A DNA stretch of 64,000 nt from Nocardia amikacinitolerans NBRC 108937 (GCF_001612615.1 NZ_BDAU01000083.1:62001-126000); one strand, 5' to 3'. Positions 41,366 to 50,093 are shown, counted from the first letter of the stretch. Numbers and translations are program-made. The notes: generated from the letters alone by a model not told the origin.

Positions 41366-43621
41366 ATGTCGCTACCGACCCTGACCAAGGAGCCCGGCCA
41401 ACGACCCGTCCCGCCGCCGCGACTGCGCGCGCTCGGACGCTGGGGCGCGGCCATGGCCCGGTACCGCCGGATCGTCCTCGGCGTCTGGCTGCTGCTCGCG
41501 GTGCTCGGCGGCGCCGCCTATCCGCTGCTGCACGATCGGCTCGGCGCGCCCGACTACACCGTGCCGGGTTCGGCCTCCAGCGAGGTGGACAGCCTTGCGG
41601 CGCAACACTTCCCGCAGTTCGGCGCGGAACAGGACCTGCTCGTCTTCCACTCGGCGCGGTTCACCGCCGACGCCCCCGAGTTCCGCGCCGCGATCGACCG
41701 CGCGCTCGTCGCCGCGCGCGAGACCGCGGGCGTCACCGGTGCGCTCGGACCGTTCCAGGGCAACGCCGCCGCGCAGATCTCCCCCGACCGGCACACCGCG
41801 TTCGGCATCGTCGGCTTGGCGGGCGACATGTCCGAGCGGGTCGCGGTCGCCACCCGGTTGCAGGCGGCCGTCACCGCGATCTCCGACGCCGACGTCCGCG
41901 TCGCGGTCACCGGCTACGGCCCGGCCCAAGCCGATCTGATGGACATCGAGACCGCCGATATGCAGCGCGCCGAGACCATCGGTCTGCCCGTGGCGGCCGC
42001 GGTGCTCGTCCTCGCGCTCGGCGCGTTGGCGGCCGCGACGCTGCCGATCACGGTGAGCGCAGCGGGCATCGCGGCGGCCGTGGGCGCGCTGTTCGGCCTG
42101 ACCACCTTCCTGACCTTCGACTCGCTGGTGCTCTCCGTCGCGACCATGATCGCCACCGGCACCGCGATCGACTACGCCATGTTCATCGTCAGCCGGTTCA
42201 ACGAGGAACTGACCAGACGCGGGGTGCGCGACCGCTCGGCGCGCGCGGAGATCGACCGCGCGGTCGCCGTCGCGCTGGACACCACCGGCCGGACGGTGCT
42301 CGCCTCCGGACTCATCGTGCTGATCTCGCTGTGCTCGCTTGCCGTGGTCGGCCTGCCGATGCTCGACGGGGTCGCGATCGGCGTGGTGACCGCCGTGCTG
42401 GCTACGTTGTCCGCGGCCGTCACGCTGCTGCCCGCGCTGCTTGCGACGCTCGGACCGGCCGTGAACCGGGGCGCGCTGCCCGCGCGATTGCGTCCCGCGG
42501 AGACCCGCTCGACGGTGGCGTCGAGCGCTTGGGCGCGCTGGGCGCACACCGTCATGCGCAGACCGGTAATGTTCGGCCTGCTCGGCGTCGCCGTGCTGGC
42601 CGTGGCCGCCGCGCCGATCACCGGCATCCGGTACGGCATCGACATGGGTCTCGATTCGCTCGGCGACCGGCCGAGCGGCCAGGCGACCCAACTGGTACGG
42701 GACAACTTCGGCCCCGGCCTGCTCGCTCCGCTCGCGGTACTCGCGACCGGGCCCGACGACGGGCCGCTGCCGAGCGCGGCGCAAACGCGGGTGCACGAGT
42801 TCGCCGACGAGCTGTCCGACGATCCGCGCGTGGCCACGGTGTTTCCCCAGCAGTCGGCGGGACGGATCATGATCACGGTGGTGCCGCGGGAGTCCTTCGA
42901 CTCCACCAGTGTCGCCGAACTCACCGACGACATCCGTTCCCGCGCCGGCGAATTCGAGGGCGCGCGGTTGCGCGTCGGCGGCACGCCCGCGACCTTCGCC
43001 GAAGTGTCCGAACGGATCACCGCCCGCTTCCCGTGGGTGATCGCCCTGGTGCTGTCGGTCTCGCTGGCTTTCCTGATCCTGGCGTTCCGCAGTATCGTGC
43101 TCGCGGTCAAGGCCATTCTGCTGAATCTGCTCGCCACCGGCGCGGCGCTGGGGATCACCGTGGGTGTGTTCCAGTACGGCGTCGGCGAATCCGTGCTCGG
43201 CTTCCAGAGCACCGGCTTCCTCCAGGTGTATCTGCCGATGCTGGTGTTCGCGGTGCTCTTCGGTCTCTCGATGGACTACGAGGTCTTCCTGATCCGCCGC
43301 ATGAAGGAGGCGTGGGACCGCGGCAACGACAACGCCGCCGCGGTCGCCGAGGGATTGCAGCGCACGGCACGCCCGATCACCGCCGCCGCGGCCATCATGG
43401 TCGCCGTGTTCGCCAGCTTCGTGACCGCGGAAGTATTGGAGCTCAAGCAGATCGGGCTCGCGCTGGCGGTCGCCATCACCATCGACGCGCTCGTCGTGCG
43501 ACTGATCCTGGTGCCCGCGTTCATGCGGCTGTTCGGCCGGTGGAACTGGTGGCTGCCGCGGTGGCCCGCCAAGGCCGAAAACGCTACCGTCAGCGGACGA
43601 TCAGCTCCAGCGCGTCGATGA
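41366..43621 (+). CDS. MMPL/RND-family exporter
   Basis: 751 residues, an integral membrane transporter of the MMPL subfamily of RND pumps. The first helix (about 31-51, RIVLGVWLLLAVLGG) is followed by a periplasmic domain (about 52-200) and a bundle of five to six helices (about 200-400, with GTAIDYAMFIVSRFNEEL as the conserved proton-relay helix). The second half repeats the pattern and ends with FGLSMDYEVFLIRRMKEAW and the last helices. ATG start with AGGAGGGG. Expression is probably TetR-controlled. The 3' end overlaps the convergent TetR gene by 32 nt. The substrate could be a lipid or a drug. Confidence 0.93.
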   Translation: MSLPTLTKEPGQRPVPPPRLRALGRWGAAMARYRRIVLGVWLLLAVLGGAAYPLLHDRLGAPDYTVPGSASSEVDSLAAQHFPQFGAEQDLLVFHSARFTADAPEFRAAIDRALVAARETAGVTGALGPFQGNAAAQISPDRHTAFGIVGLAGDMSERVAVATRLQAAVTAISDADVRVAVTGYGPAQADLMDIETADMQRAETIGLPVAAAVLVLALGALAAATLPITVSAAGIAAAVGALFGLTTFLTFDSLVLSVATMIATGTAIDYAMFIVSRFNEELTRRGVRDRSARAEIDRAVAVALDTTGRTVLASGLIVLISLCSLAVVGLPMLDGVAIGVVTAVLATLSAAVTLLPALLATLGPAVNRGALPARLRPAETRSTVASSAWARWAHTVMRRPVMFGLLGVAVLAVAAAPITGIRYGIDMGLDSLGDRPSGQATQLVRDNFGPGLLAPLAVLATGPDDGPLPSAAQTRVHEFADELSDDPRVATVFPQQSAGRIMITVVPRESFDSTSVAELTDDIRSRAGEFEGARLRVGGTPATFAEVSERITARFPWVIALVLSVSLAFLILAFRSIVLAVKAILLNLLATGAALGITVGVFQYGVGESVLGFQSTGFLQVYLPMLVFAVLFGLSMDYEVFLIRRMKEAWDRGNDNAAAVAEGLQRTARPITAAAAIMVAVFASFVTAEVLELKQIGLALAVAITIDALVVRLILVPAFMRLFGRWNWWLPRWPAKAENATVSGRSAPARR

Positions 43622-44222
43622 TGGATCCCACCGCCTCGGTGTAGACCTCGCTCAGCGGCTCGGCGAAATCCCTTCCTGCCCAATGGTCCAGCGCCGCGAC
43701 ACCGCCCCAGATGGCGGTGGAGGCGGCCATCCGGACCTTCAGGTCGTTGGGGTCGCGCCCGCAGCGTTCGGCGAACAGCTGACCGAACTGTTTCTCCAGT
43801 TCGCGCATCTGCCTGGTCTGGCCGTCCCGCACCTCGGGAAAGGCGCGCACGTAGCGCAGCCTGCGCGCGATGCGGTGTTCGGAGTCCGGGGTGATCAGTG
43901 CCGCGATCATCACCGGCACCAGCGGCCGCGCCACCGCGAGAAGCGCTGCGGGATCGAGGGTTTCGCCGTCGCCCGCGGTGCGCAGCACCTCGAGCAGGTG
44001 CGGATCCGCCTCGTCGTAGAGGACAAGCATCTCCTTGGTGCCGAAGTAGCGGTAGATGGAGCTGGGTGAAACGCCCGCTTCGGCCGCCACCCGCTCGACG
44101 GTCACCTCGCGATATCCGTACTCGTCGAACAGATCCAGCGCGACCCGCTGAATCCGGCTCATCGCCTCGACCTTCCTGCGTTCCCAGAGGGTGGCGGGGA
44201 ACCTCCGGTGTGTCGCCGTCAC
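43590..44222 (-). CDS. TetR-family regulator, likely repressor of the MMPL gene
   Basis: 210 residues. The N-terminal HTH is readable (MSRIQRVALDLFDEYGYREVTVERVAAEAGVSPSS split around the recognition helix, then IYRYFGTKEMLVLYDE). The C-terminal domain is a ligand-binding helical bundle (RRLRYVRAFPEVRDGQTRQMRELEKQFG, STAIWGGVAALDHWAG). The GTG start at 44222 overlaps the stop of the upstream TetR gene in GTGA, indicating translational coupling. It is convergent with, and overlaps, the exporter it probably controls. Confidence 0.88.
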   Translation of the reverse strand: MTATHRRFPATLWERRKVEAMSRIQRVALDLFDEYGYREVTVERVAAEAGVSPSSIYRYFGTKEMLVLYDEADPHLLEVLRTAGDGETLDPAALLAVARPLVPVMIAALITPDSEHRIARRLRYVRAFPEVRDGQTRQMRELEKQFGQLFAERCGRDPNDLKVRMAASTAIWGGVAALDHWAGRDFAEPLSEVYTEAVGSIIDALELIVR

Positions 44223-44926
44223 AGGCCCACCGCCCGCACCAGATCGAGCATCTCGATGTGGAAAAGCTTTGCCGGGTCCTGCGATTGGGGCCGCAGGTGG
44301 CCGTACACCTCTAGCGCGATCGGGCCGTGCATGCGGCCCCACATCCGCAGCGCCAGCGCCAGCGCGGCCGGGGGTAGGTCGGGAAAGTCGGCGCGCACGT
44401 GCTCGACCAAGTCCGGGTCGAAGTCCGACCACGTCGAATCGCCGAGGGATTGCGTCGCGGCGGCGCGCGGCCAAGCGGCGGCGGCCAGGCCGACGAGTCC
44501 GTCGCAGGCACGCAGCTCCGCCGTGCGCGCCGGGCCCTCCGGCGGCGGCTGGTAACCGCGCACGGGATCGCCGTAGATCAACCGGAACCCTTCGGGATTC
44601 GCGACGGCCCATTCCCGGACGGCCTCGCCCCAAGCGATGATGCGCCCGCCGGGGTCGTCCTCGGGGACGGCGTCCCGCGCGGCCTCCAGCCGGTCGATCA
44701 GTCCGGTGTAGACGTCGGAGATGAGGGTGGTGATCAGCTCGTCGCGGGTGGCGAAGTAGCCGTACAGCGCGCCCGCGGTCATGCCCATCTCGCGCGCGAT
44801 GGCGCGGAGCGAGATCGCGTCCGGACCGCCCTCGGCGAGCAGTCGCCGCGCGATGGCCTTGATCTCCTCCGTCGCCTCCGCACGCAAACGTTCCCTGCGA
44901 CTCTGCACCTCGACCACGGTTGACAC
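44219..44926 (-). CDS. TetR-family regulator (TetR_C_33-like)
   Basis: About 235 residues. HTH: IKAIARRLLAEGGPDAISLRAIAREMGMTAGALYGYFATRDELIT. The C-terminal domain contains EAVREWAVANPEGFRLIYGDPVRGY, common in actinobacterial TetR_C_33-type regulators. Start uncertain: GTG 44926 is used, GTG 44950 and downstream GTGs are possible. It is divergent from the NAD(P)-binding protein gene at 45007, whose promoter carries a 17-bp palindrome, and it is translationally coupled to the second TetR gene downstream. Confidence 0.87.
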   Translation of the reverse strand: MSTVVEVQSRRERLRAEATEEIKAIARRLLAEGGPDAISLRAIAREMGMTAGALYGYFATRDELITTLISDVYTGLIDRLEAARDAVPEDDPGGRIIAWGEAVREWAVANPEGFRLIYGDPVRGYQPPPEGPARTAELRACDGLVGLAAAAWPRAAATQSLGDSTWSDFDPDLVEHVRADFPDLPPAALALALRMWGRMHGPIALEVYGHLRPQSQDPAKLFHIEMLDLVRAVGL

Positions 44927-44976
44927 TCTACAGCGTGCGACTACTATCACCCGTGTCGTTACTGAACGGCGTGTAG

Positions 44977-44993
44977 TAAACGAACAGCGTTTA
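44977..44993. promoter_or_regulatory. operator TAAACGAACAGCGTTTA
   Basis: Perfect arms TAAACG and CGTTTA around AACAG. A direct partial copy (GAACGGCGTGTAG) lies about 20 bp upstream at 44963-44975, against GAACAGCGTTTAG at 44982-44994. The site overlaps the start region of the NAD(P)-binding protein gene and is the natural target of the divergent TetR. Confidence 0.7.
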
Positions 44994-45006
44994 GAGGATG
45001 GCTATC

Positions 45007-45687
45007 GTGAAGATCGGAATTTTCGGCGCGAGCGGCGTGATCGGTGCCCGCGTGGTCGAGGAGGCGCGCCGACGCGGCCACGAGGTGACCGCTTTCGCGC
45101 GCGACTCCGCGCGCTTCCCCGCCGACCAGGGCGAGGTGCGCTGGCGGGTGGCGGACTGGCTGGACACCGACAGCATCGACGCGGCCATCGCGGGCCTGGA
45201 CGTGGTAATCAGCGCGGTGAACGCCGGGCACGGCATCGCCGACACCATCGCCAACGCGAGCGCCTTCGTCACCGGCGCGCACGCGATGGTCGGCGCGCTG
45301 GAGCGGCACCCGGACATCCGGCTCATCGCCGTCGGCGGCGGGGGCAGCCTGGAGGTCGCGCCGGGACGCCAACTCGTCGACACCGGAACCGAATTCACGC
45401 GCATTCTCACCGAGGACCTCGGCGTACCCGCCGAATACCGCGACGTGGTGCTGGCGCTGCGGGACGCGCTGAACGTCTACCGCGTCTCCAACCGCAACTG
45501 GACCTACCTGAGCCCGTCGTCGGGTTTGGTCCAGCCCGGTGCCCGCACCGGCCGCTACCGCGTCGGCGGCGATCAACTTCTGATCGCCGACGCCGACATC
45601 TCCGCCGAGGACTTGGCCGTCGCCCTTCTCGACGAAGCCGAGAACCCCCGCTTCCCGCAGCGCCGCTTCACCGTCGCCGCCGCCTGA
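45007..45687 (+). CDS. NAD(P)H-binding atypical SDR (NmrA/SDR_a5-like)
   Basis: 226 residues. Begins with the Rossmann fingerprint VKIGIFGASGVIGARVVEEARRRGHEVTAF, with DWLDTDSIDAAIAGLDVVISAVNAG. It lacks the YxxxK catalytic pair of classical SDRs, which fits NmrA-type sensors or anthrone-oxygenase-like reductases of unknown substrate. GTG 45007 was preferred to ATG 44998 because AGAGG then has an 8-nt spacing. It is controlled, by inference, by the divergent TetR through the palindrome at 44977. Confidence 0.83.
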   Translation: MKIGIFGASGVIGARVVEEARRRGHEVTAFARDSARFPADQGEVRWRVADWLDTDSIDAAIAGLDVVISAVNAGHGIADTIANASAFVTGAHAMVGALERHPDIRLIAVGGGGSLEVAPGRQLVDTGTEFTRILTEDLGVPAEYRDVVLALRDALNVYRVSNRNWTYLSPSSGLVQPGARTGRYRVGGDQLLIADADISAEDLAVALLDEAENPRFPQRRFTVAAA

Positions 45688-45709
45688 CCGCGGGCCACCC
45701 CGAACAGGG

Positions 45710-45743
45710 CGAAGGCCCCGGTCCGTGTGGACCGGGGCCTTCG
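45710..45743. terminator. 15-bp bidirectional terminator after rpsA
   Basis: CGAAGGCCCCGGTCC (45710-45724) and GGACCGGGGCCTTCG (45729-45743) pair perfectly around GTGT, between the convergent NAD(P)-binding protein and rpsA genes. Confidence 0.85.
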
Positions 45744-45760
45744 CGTGTGCTCTACCCGAA

Positions 45761-47227
45761 TCAGGCGTTGCCGGAGAGCTTCTCCCGCAGTGCCGCCAGC
45801 TGGGCGTCGCTGGCCAGCGACCCGCCGGCGGGCTCGGCCTGGCTGGAGGAGGACTGCGCACCGCTCTCGGAGGAGTAGTTCGACGCGCCGCCACCGTTCG
45901 CGGCCTCGGCCGCGGCGTCGGCCGCCATCTTCTCCATCTGCGCGGTGTGCATCTTGTGGCGACGCTCCGCCTCGGCGTAGCGGCCTTCCCACTCCTCGCG
46001 CTGCTTGTCGAAGCCCTCGAGCCATTCGTTGGTCTCGGGGTCGAAGCCCTCGGGGAAGATGTAGTTGCCCTGCTCGTCGTAGCTGTCGGCCATGCCGTAC
46101 TTCGACGGGTCGAACTCGGCGTGGTAGTCCTCGTTCGCCTGCTTCAGCGACAGCGAGATCCGGCGACGCTCCAGGTCGATGTCGATGACCTTGACCATCG
46201 CGTCGTCGCCGACCGCGACGACCTGGTCCGGCACCTCGACGTGGCGCTCGGCCAGCTCGGAGATGTGCACCAGGCCCTCGATGCCCTCTTCGACGCGCAC
46301 GAACGCACCGAACGGAACCAGCTTGGTGACCTTGCCCGGCACGATCTGGCCGATCGCGTGGGTGCGGGCGAACTGACGCCACGGGTCTTCCTGGGTCGCC
46401 TTGAGCGACAGCGAGACACGCTCGCGGTCCAGGTCGACGTCGAGAACCTCGACGGTGACCTCGTTGCCGACCTCGACGACCTCGGACGGGTGGTCGATGT
46501 GCTTCCAGGACAGCTCGGAGACGTGCACCAGACCGTCCACACCGCCGAGATCGACGAAGGCGCCGAAGTTGACGATCGAGGAGACCACACCCTTGCGGAC
46601 CTGGCCCTTCTGCAGCTGGTGCAGGAACTCGGAACGCACCTCGGACTGGGTCTGCTCCAGCCAAGCGCGGCGGGACAGGACCACGTTGTTGCGGTTCTTG
46701 TCCAGCTCGATGATCTTGGCCTCGATCTCCTTGCCGACGTACGGCTGGAGGTCGCGGACGCGACGCATCTCGACGAGCGAGGCGGGCAGGAAGCCGCGCA
46801 GGCCGATGTCGAGGATCAGGCCGCCCTTGACGACCTCGATGACGGTGCCCTTGACGGCCTCGTCCTTCTCCTTGAGCTCCTCGATGGTGCCCCACGCACG
46901 CTCGTACTGCGCCCGCTTCTTCGACAGGATCAGGCGGCCTTCCTTGTCCTCCTTGGTGAGAACGAGGGCCTCGACCTCATCGCCCACGGAAACGACCTCG
47001 TTCGGGTCGACATCGTGCTTGATGGAGAGTTCACGGGAGGGGATGACGCCTTCGGTCTTGTAACCGATGTCGAGCAGAACCTCGTCGCGATCGACCTTGA
47101 CGATGGTTCCTTCGACGATGTCGCCGTCGTTGAAGTACTTGATCGTGGCGTCGATGGCGGCGAGGAAGTCCTCGGCGGAGCCGATGTCGTTGACGGCTAC
47201 CTGCGGCGAGGTGACGGTGGTGGGCAT
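45761..47227 (-). CDS. rpsA: 30S ribosomal protein S1
   Basis: 488 residues. S1 binds mRNA leaders and helps recruit them to the 30S subunit. Four S1/OB-fold repeats are visible (about 35-105 GTIVKVDRDEVLLDIGYKTEG; 120-190 GTVIEVVKGGLILDIGLRGFLP; 205-275 GVVSSIVNFGAFVDLGGVDGLVH; 290-365 GKVTKLVPFGAFVRVEEGIEGL). A charged, Ser/Ala-rich C-terminal tail ends in SLASDAQLAALREKLSGNA, nearly the mycobacterial sequence. The start was set at MPTTVTSPQVAVNDIG (47227) by family alignment. A long region with four direct repeats lies upstream. Confidence 0.97.
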   Translation of the reverse strand: MPTTVTSPQVAVNDIGSAEDFLAAIDATIKYFNDGDIVEGTIVKVDRDEVLLDIGYKTEGVIPSRELSIKHDVDPNEVVSVGDEVEALVLTKEDKEGRLILSKKRAQYERAWGTIEELKEKDEAVKGTVIEVVKGGLILDIGLRGFLPASLVEMRRVRDLQPYVGKEIEAKIIELDKNRNNVVLSRRAWLEQTQSEVRSEFLHQLQKGQVRKGVVSSIVNFGAFVDLGGVDGLVHVSELSWKHIDHPSEVVEVGNEVTVEVLDVDLDRERVSLSLKATQEDPWRQFARTHAIGQIVPGKVTKLVPFGAFVRVEEGIEGLVHISELAERHVEVPDQVVAVGDDAMVKVIDIDLERRRISLSLKQANEDYHAEFDPSKYGMADSYDEQGNYIFPEGFDPETNEWLEGFDKQREEWEGRYAEAERRHKMHTAQMEKMAADAAAEAANGGGASNYSSESGAQSSSSQAEPAGGSLASDAQLAALREKLSGNA

Positions 47228-47540
47228 GTGTCGGTTTGCTCCGGACGGATTGTGGTCGGTTGCGGACATTGGAACTTTCGGTACGCTGCGAAATCACCGC
47301 GACGATGCGACGACGGACACAGAGGAACGTACCGCACTCATCCACTTGTGAAACTCAGCACGGGCGCTCTGTTATTTCAGTACGCTGATACGTCGGTAGA
47401 TCGTTACTTCGGTACACCGGTACGTCGGTACAGCAGACACTCGCGCGTTCAGCGTACGCGACCTTGGTCCGCACGGGCAAACCGGTCCGCACGCCACGCC
47501 GGAGCGGTTCCGGCGCGCCGCGATCGTTAAGCTCACGCGC
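47228..47540. other. rpsA / methyltransferase divergent intergenic region
   Basis: 313 bp without a gene. It holds the rpsA leader and promoter, a four-copy 16-bp direct repeat (47375-47438) and, at its right end, a -10-like TAAGCT (47528-47533) 7 nt before the methyltransferase GTG. A -10-like TACGTT occurs on the minus strand at about 47321-47326. Confidence 0.55.
47375..47438. repeat. four tandem 16-bp direct repeats upstream of rpsA
   Basis: Units start at 47375 (TTTCAGTACGCTGATA), 47391 (CGTCGGTAGATCGTTA), 47407 (CTTCGGTACACCGGTA) and 47423 (CGTCGGTACAGCAGAC). The period is exactly 16 nt; the shared core is TCRGTA, and the first three units end in TA. They resemble an iteron-like protein-binding array. 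Confidence 0.65.
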
Positions 47541-48395
47541 GTGTCGGAAGATCGCCATGCCCAAGCGAACGCGCTGCTCGGAACCACCGGAACCGCACGG
47601 ACCCGGCTGAGTTCGGCCGACAGTCAACGCGCGAGCAGGCGCTGGTGGGACGCCGACGCCGACCAGTATCACCAGACACACGCCGATTTCCTCGGCGTGG
47701 ACTCCCCCGGCGGCGAGTTCGTGTGGTGCCCCGAGGGGCTGCACGAGGGCGATATGCACTTCCTCGGCGAGGACCTGGCAGGCAAGCGCGTCCTCGAGAT
47801 CGGCTGCGGCTCCGCGCCGTGCGCGCGCTGGCTGGCCGGGCAGGGCGCACTGCCGGTCGGTCTCGATCTGTCGATGGGCATGCTGGAGCGCGGGCTTGCC
47901 GCGATGGCGCACGGCGGTCCCCGGGTTCCGCTGGTGCAGGCGGGAGCCGAGGCGCTGCCGTTCGCGGACGAATCCTTCGATCTGGCCTGTTCGGCGTTCG
48001 GCGCGGTGCCGTTCGTCGCCGATTCCGCGCTGCTGATGCGTGAGGTGGCCAGGGTGCTGCGGCCAGGCGGGCGCTGGGTGTTCTCGGTGAACCACCCGAT
48101 GCGCTGGATCTTCCCCGACGATCCAGGCCCGGCCGGTCTCACCGCGTCCATTCCCTATTTCGATCGCACCCCTTATGTAGAGGTCGACGCCGACGGCGCG
48201 GCGACCTACGTCGAGCACCACCGCACCATCGGTGATCGGGTCCGCGAGATCGTCGCCGCGGGATTGACGCTGCTCGACATCGTCGAACCCGACTGGCCGG
48301 AATGGCTGGACCGGGAGTGGGGCCAGTGGAGCCCGCTGCGCGGCGAACTCTTCCCCGGCACGGCCATCTTCGTCTCGGAGAAGCCCGGACCCTGA
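47541..48395 (+). CDS. class I SAM-dependent methyltransferase
   Basis: 284 residues. Motif I is VLEIGCGSAPCARWLAGQG (about 84-102), followed by GLDLSMGMLERG, the PLVQAGAEALPFADESFDLACSAFGAVPF segment, and a post-motif MREVARVLRPGGRWVFSVNHPMRW. This is the Methyltransf_11 layout of small-molecule methyltransferases. The N-terminal RWWDADADQYHQTHADFLG resembles uncharacterised mycobacterial homologues. GTG start. A -10-like TAAGCT 7 nt upstream suggests a leaderless mRNA. Substrate unknown. Confidence 0.88.
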   Translation: MSEDRHAQANALLGTTGTARTRLSSADSQRASRRWWDADADQYHQTHADFLGVDSPGGEFVWCPEGLHEGDMHFLGEDLAGKRVLEIGCGSAPCARWLAGQGALPVGLDLSMGMLERGLAAMAHGGPRVPLVQAGAEALPFADESFDLACSAFGAVPFVADSALLMREVARVLRPGGRWVFSVNHPMRWIFPDDPGPAGLTASIPYFDRTPYVEVDADGAATYVEHHRTIGDRVREIVAAGLTLLDIVEPDWPEWLDREWGQWSPLRGELFPGTAIFVSEKPGP

Positions 48396-48430
48396 CACAG
48401 AGCCAGGGGATCTCGACCTAGACTTGGCCG

Positions 48431-49477
48431 GTGCCCAGTGCGCGAGATCTTCTCGATCGCGTCGAGCGCCACTGCCGAGCCGACCAGACGGCGAAGCGGC
48501 TGCGCGAAGTGGTGCTCGCCGATCTCCGCGCGGCCGTCTCCTTCGACGGGTACGTCTTCATGCTCACCGATCCGGCCACCAGGGTCGGGACGTCGCCGCT
48601 GGCCGACCTGCTCGGTCTGCCCTGGTCACGGCTGCCGGAGCTGATCCGTCTGCGGTACATGACCGAGTTCACCCGCTGGAGCGATCTGCTCGACAGGAGT
48701 ACCGCGGCGACGTCCTTGCGCACCGCCACCGGCGGCGACCCCGCGCGCTCGCGGGTGTGGCGCGAGGTGCTGCGCGATCTCGGCGTCTTCGACACCGCGA
48801 CGGTGGTGTTCGGCGACCGCTACGGATGCTGGGGATTCCTCGAGCTGCTGCGCAAGACCCCGCGTGCGTTCGGCCCGACCCAGCTCACCACCCTGGCCGC
48901 GCTGGCGGCGCCGATCACGCGCGGGCTGCGCGCCGCGCTCGGCCGCACCTTCGTCGCGGAGGCGGGCGGACCCGTCCCCGCCGAACCCGCGGTCGTCACG
49001 CTCGGGCCCGACCTGCGGATGCGTGGCCAGACCCCGGCCGCCGCCGCGGGGCTGCTCCGGCTGAATCCACCGCAGGAGGCCATGCCGCCGATCCCGAACT
49101 CGGTCTACAACGTGGGCGCCGCGCTGCTGGCCGCCGAGCTCGGCACACCCGTCGGTCCGCCGACATCGCGCGTCCATCTGGGCGGCGCCCGCTGGCTGAC
49201 GGTGCGCGCGGACCGGCTCGGGGATCAGGACATCGCGGTCTCGATGGCGCCGAGCACCACCGCAGAGCGCCTGGATCTGTTCGCGCGGGCACACGCGCTC
49301 ACCCCGCGCGAGAACGAGGTGCTCACCCTGCTCGCCACCGGCCGCGAAACCCGCCGCCCGGCAAGCGATTCGGGACTGCGCGAGCAGGCGATGAACGATC
49401 ACGTGAAGGCGATTCTGGCCAAGTGCGGCGTGCACACCCGGCAGGGACTGCTGTCGCGAGCCCTCGGAATCACCTGA
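48431..49477 (+). CDS. LuxR-family regulator with degenerate HTH
   Basis: 348 residues. A GAF-like N-terminal sensor region (AVSFDGYVFMLTDPATRVG, DRYGCWGFLELLRK) is followed by a C-terminal LuxR-type segment LTPRENEVLTLLATGRETR and DHVKAILAKCGVHTRQGLLSRALG. Between them, where NxEIAxxLxxSExTV is expected, the sequence reads RRPASDSGLREQAMND, so the second helix and part of the recognition helix are altered. GTG start; a -10-like TAGACT (48419-48424) lies 6 nt upstream, so the mRNA may be leaderless. It lies 35 nt after the methyltransferase gene. Its targets are unknown. Confidence 0.8.
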   Translation: MPSARDLLDRVERHCRADQTAKRLREVVLADLRAAVSFDGYVFMLTDPATRVGTSPLADLLGLPWSRLPELIRLRYMTEFTRWSDLLDRSTAATSLRTATGGDPARSRVWREVLRDLGVFDTATVVFGDRYGCWGFLELLRKTPRAFGPTQLTTLAALAAPITRGLRAALGRTFVAEAGGPVPAEPAVVTLGPDLRMRGQTPAAAAGLLRLNPPQEAMPPIPNSVYNVGAALLAAELGTPVGPPTSRVHLGGARWLTVRADRLGDQDIAVSMAPSTTAERLDLFARAHALTPRENEVLTLLATGRETRRPASDSGLREQAMNDHVKAILAKCGVHTRQGLLSRALGIT

Positions 49478-49481
49478 GCCG

Positions 49482-50066
49482 TCAGCTGGTGGCGCCGAGT
49501 TCGGCGACCAATGCGGTGCGTGCTGCGGCGACGTGGTCGGCCAGATTCCCTCCGCTGCGCAACCAGATCTCGAAGCCTGCGAAGAAGCAGGACATGCCGA
49601 CCTTGGCCCAGAGCAGCGGGCGGACGTCGGCGGCGGGGTCGACGCCCATCTGCTGGGCAAGGTGGGCGGTGAGCATGGCTTCGATGGCACCACGCTTGGC
49701 GAGGTCGCGGGCTTGCAGCGCGGGGTTGGCGGCGATCAGGGCGTGACGGGTGCGCAACTCGTCGAGCCGGTCGGCGAAGTGCGCCACCATCGGTCCGATG
49801 ACGGCGCCCAGCGTCGTCTCCGGATCCTCGCCCGCCGGGCGCTCGGCGAGCAGCCGGGCGAGTTCGGCGCGGTGCTCGTCGTCCTCGGCGAAGAGCAGCT
49901 CGTCCTTGCCGCTGTAGTACCGATGCAGGGTCCGGGTGCCCACCTCGGCCGCGGCGGCGATGTCGGCGATGGTCACCGCCTCGAACCCGCGCTCGGCGAA
50001 CAACCGCAACGCCGCGTCGGCGATCGCGCGCCGGGTGCGTTCCTTCTTCCGATCACGCAACGACAT
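49482..50066 (-). CDS. TetR-family regulator
   Basis: 194 residues. HTH: TRRAIADAALRLFAERGFEAVTIADIAAAAEVGTRTLHRYYSGKDELLF, preceded by the basic MSLRDRKKER arm; the C-terminal domain is a short TetR bundle. ATG 50066 is used; ATG 50084 is six codons upstream in frame. It is divergent from the SDR gene at 50110 with a palindrome between them, so autorepression and control of that SDR are likely. Convergent with the LuxR-type gene (4 nt apart). Confidence 0.9.
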   Translation of the reverse strand: MSLRDRKKERTRRAIADAALRLFAERGFEAVTIADIAAAAEVGTRTLHRYYSGKDELLFAEDDEHRAELARLLAERPAGEDPETTLGAVIGPMVAHFADRLDELRTRHALIAANPALQARDLAKRGAIEAMLTAHLAQQMGVDPAADVRPLLWAKVGMSCFFAGFEIWLRSGGNLADHVAAARTALVAELGATS

Positions 50067-50093
50067 GGAAGCATTGTCACGCATGGCAGAAAG

